A stretch of DNA of 64,000 nucleotides, taken from the NCBI GenBank assembly GCA_037071015.1, contig JBAMOY010000001.1, forward strand, positions 992,001 through 1,056,000, written 5' to 3'. Under the pieces are notes generated by a model. The model was not told where the DNA came from and did no database searches. It worked only from the letters and a program-made list of their open reading frames with translations. Origin of the DNA: JBAMOY01 sp037071015. Lineage in GTDB: Bacteria; Bacillota_I; Bacilli_A; RF39; UBA660. Made by a program: the position numbers and the translations under genes. The stretch's first letter is position 1; each line of letters starts with the position of its first letter. Shown here in pieces: positions 62,987 to 64,000 of the stretch.

Positions 62987-63523
62987 TTAACGGTATTTTA
63001 AGAACAGGATACCTACTAACATAATTAATATATATAATCCTAGCGTTATAAACACTTTTAAGAAACTATTATGGTGTCGTAGCAGTTTCTCACGATAACT
63101 TAAACCATATTTTTTCTTAATTTTTCTAATTTTTAATTTATCAACTGCAATACATAATTCATTTGAAAATGATGCGTAAATAATACGATTTACAAATATA
63201 TATACTATAATCAGAATAATGCCTAATGATTGTAAATAACCAGCTAGGAAAACACATAAATTAAAAATTAAAAAATCTATAATTCCCAGTATAAAACCTA
63301 ATAAAAAATTATTACGATATGAAAAATAAAAGGGTCCTAATAACAATGGCATATAATAATTATCATTGCGGCATATTTTTTCAAAATCAGAATCAAATAA
63401 TTTAATATCTTGATTTCGATCCTGAGATTCTTCTAAACTAACTGTATTTCCATTAAACATATAGCCGCATTTTAGACAACAGCCATCCAAAACTTCACTA
63501 TGACATTTTGGACACTTAATCAT
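62987..63523 (-). CDS. Zinc-ribbon membrane protein
   Basis: 178 residues. Zinc ribbon at the start (KCPKCHSEVLDGCCLKCGYMF: CxxC..CxxC), then three hydrophobic segments (about 68-88, 93-112, 150-172) with a basic loop (KLKIRKIKKKYG). Resembles DUF2628-like proteins. One base separates it from the upstream 138-residue membrane gene, so they are co-transcribed. Confidence 0.75.
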   Translation of the reverse strand: MIKCPKCHSEVLDGCCLKCGYMFNGNTVSLEESQDRNQDIKLFDSDFEKICRNDNYYMPLLLGPFYFSYRNNFLLGFILGIIDFLIFNLCVFLAGYLQSLGIILIIVYIFVNRIIYASFSNELCIAVDKLKIRKIKKKYGLSYREKLLRHHNSFLKVFITLGLYILIMLVGILFLKYR

Positions 63524-63524
63524 T

Positions 63525-63941
63525 TTAAAAATTCTTTTTAATACTATTTATGATATTAAATATTAAGACCCCTAAATACATAATTAATATAAATATTAAA
63601 TTATAATCAATATACATGGAACCTGTACTATCAAAGCCAAAAGTCGTGACTGCAGCACCAGCCGAATTCATTACCATATAATTATCAAAAAAGTCACGTA
63701 ATATTATTATAAAGGTAACAATATTGCAAAATAGCAGCATTAAATTATATTTACAGTTATCTAAAATTTTATTTTTATTACGTAATTGAATAAAACTAAT
63801 AATAATTAGAATTAATAAAATTAATGAAACCAACAACAGTTTAGAAAAATTAATTAACCATATTTGACGATAAAATATTAACATAATGATAAAGATTATC
63901 AAAGTACAAAACAAATTTAATATACTAAATTTCCTATTCAT
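63525..63941 (-). CDS. Multi-pass membrane protein
   Basis: 138 residues, four hydrophobic segments (about 6-25, 30-52, 62-82, 108-130). No family recognised. Start codon ATG at 63941 overlaps the preceding gene's TAG, giving translational coupling. GGCGGTG lies upstream as RBS. Confidence 0.7.
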   Translation of the reverse strand: MNRKFSILNLFCTLIIFIIMLIFYRQIWLINFSKLLLVSLILLILIIISFIQLRNKNKILDNCKYNLMLLFCNIVTFIIILRDFFDNYMVMNSAGAAVTTFGFDSTGSMYIDYNLIFILIMYLGVLIFNIINSIKKNF

Positions 63942-63999
63942 ATTTTACACCGCCTATTTTTAATAATAATTGCGTTTCATAATTAAATGTGCTTATGGC
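63934..63999 (-). CDS. C-terminal end of a gene cut by the window edge
   Basis: 21 codons, STFNYETQLLLKIGGVKYE, ending TAG at 63936-63934, which overlaps the next gene's ATG (TATGAATAG). Overlap and coupling favour a real gene end; too short to identify. Confidence 0.45.
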   Translation of the reverse strand, partial: AISTFNYETQLLLKIGGVKYE

Positions 64000-64000
64000 A

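Overview
The window looks like chromosomal DNA of a very AT-rich, endospore-forming low-GC Gram-positive (Bacillota). Shine-Dalgarno sequences are strong (AGGTGAT, GGAGG), tRNAs encode their CCA ends, and simple hairpin-plus-U terminators are common. Spore genes are abundant: a gerA-type germinant receptor operon (A-C-B), dacB-spmA-spmB, a SleC-type cortex-lytic enzyme, CwlJ, CwlD, a YutH-like spore protein and a collagen-like Gly-Pro-Thr surface protein. The style, with UPF0316, RNHCP, DUF3048 and many small lipoproteins, fits a deep-branching gut member of Bacilli, but the species cannot be named from sequence alone. The code is standard: tRNA-Trp has anticodon CCA and TGA is used as a stop, once in the loop of a terminator.

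Layout. 1-1.9 kb: truncated repeat-rich cell-surface protein, then tRNA-Leu. 1.9-6 kb: scpA-scpB, an RNHCP zinc protein, a tail-anchored protein, an M23-like peptidase, a lipoprotein. 6-10.1 kb: heterodimeric ABC exporter. 10.2-12 kb: small accessory patch with a degenerate DnaQ-fold protein, a BRO-domain gene broken by one TGA, and a MazG-like pyrophosphatase. 12.2-19.1 kb: rRNA methyltransferase, gerA operon, ferredoxin, rluB. 19.2-23.7 kb: coiled-coil protein, dacB-spmA-spmB, lipoproteins. 23.7-26.8 kb: DUF3603-like protein, uppP, UPF0316, histidine phosphatase. 27-35.3 kb: SleC homolog divergent from a PG-binding/LysM protein, HD protein, DUF3048, SIS and WYL proteins, scattered tRNAs. 35.4-43.6 kb: CBS-type pyrophosphatase, two-component system with an FtsX-type ABC transporter, VanZ-RDD protein. 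43.6-47.7 kb: two large tRNA blocks flanking the collagen-like gene and a glycosyltransferase. 47.7-53.1 kb: S1 protein, NFU, YutH, YutG/PgpA, a membrane-hydrolase fusion, trpS. 53.2-59.2 kb: large ABC permease with coiled-coil stalk, patatin, orphan LytTR regulator. 59.5-64 kb: tRNA-Trp, cwlJ, HtrA, an Abi_2/HEPN protein, cwlD, membrane proteins and the edge of another gene.

Functional threads. Spore cortex synthesis (dacB, spmAB, cwlD), germinant sensing (gerA operon) and cortex degradation (SleC-type and CwlJ-type together) are all here. The collagen-like protein plus glycosyltransferase suggests a glycosylated spore-surface filament. Two tRNAs (Thr-GGU, Glu-CUC) have C instead of U at position 55. 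All 21 tRNAs recognised lie on the minus strand. No insertion sequence, CRISPR array, rRNA, prophage or clear riboswitch was seen. Coordinates of hairpins and promoters were read by eye.
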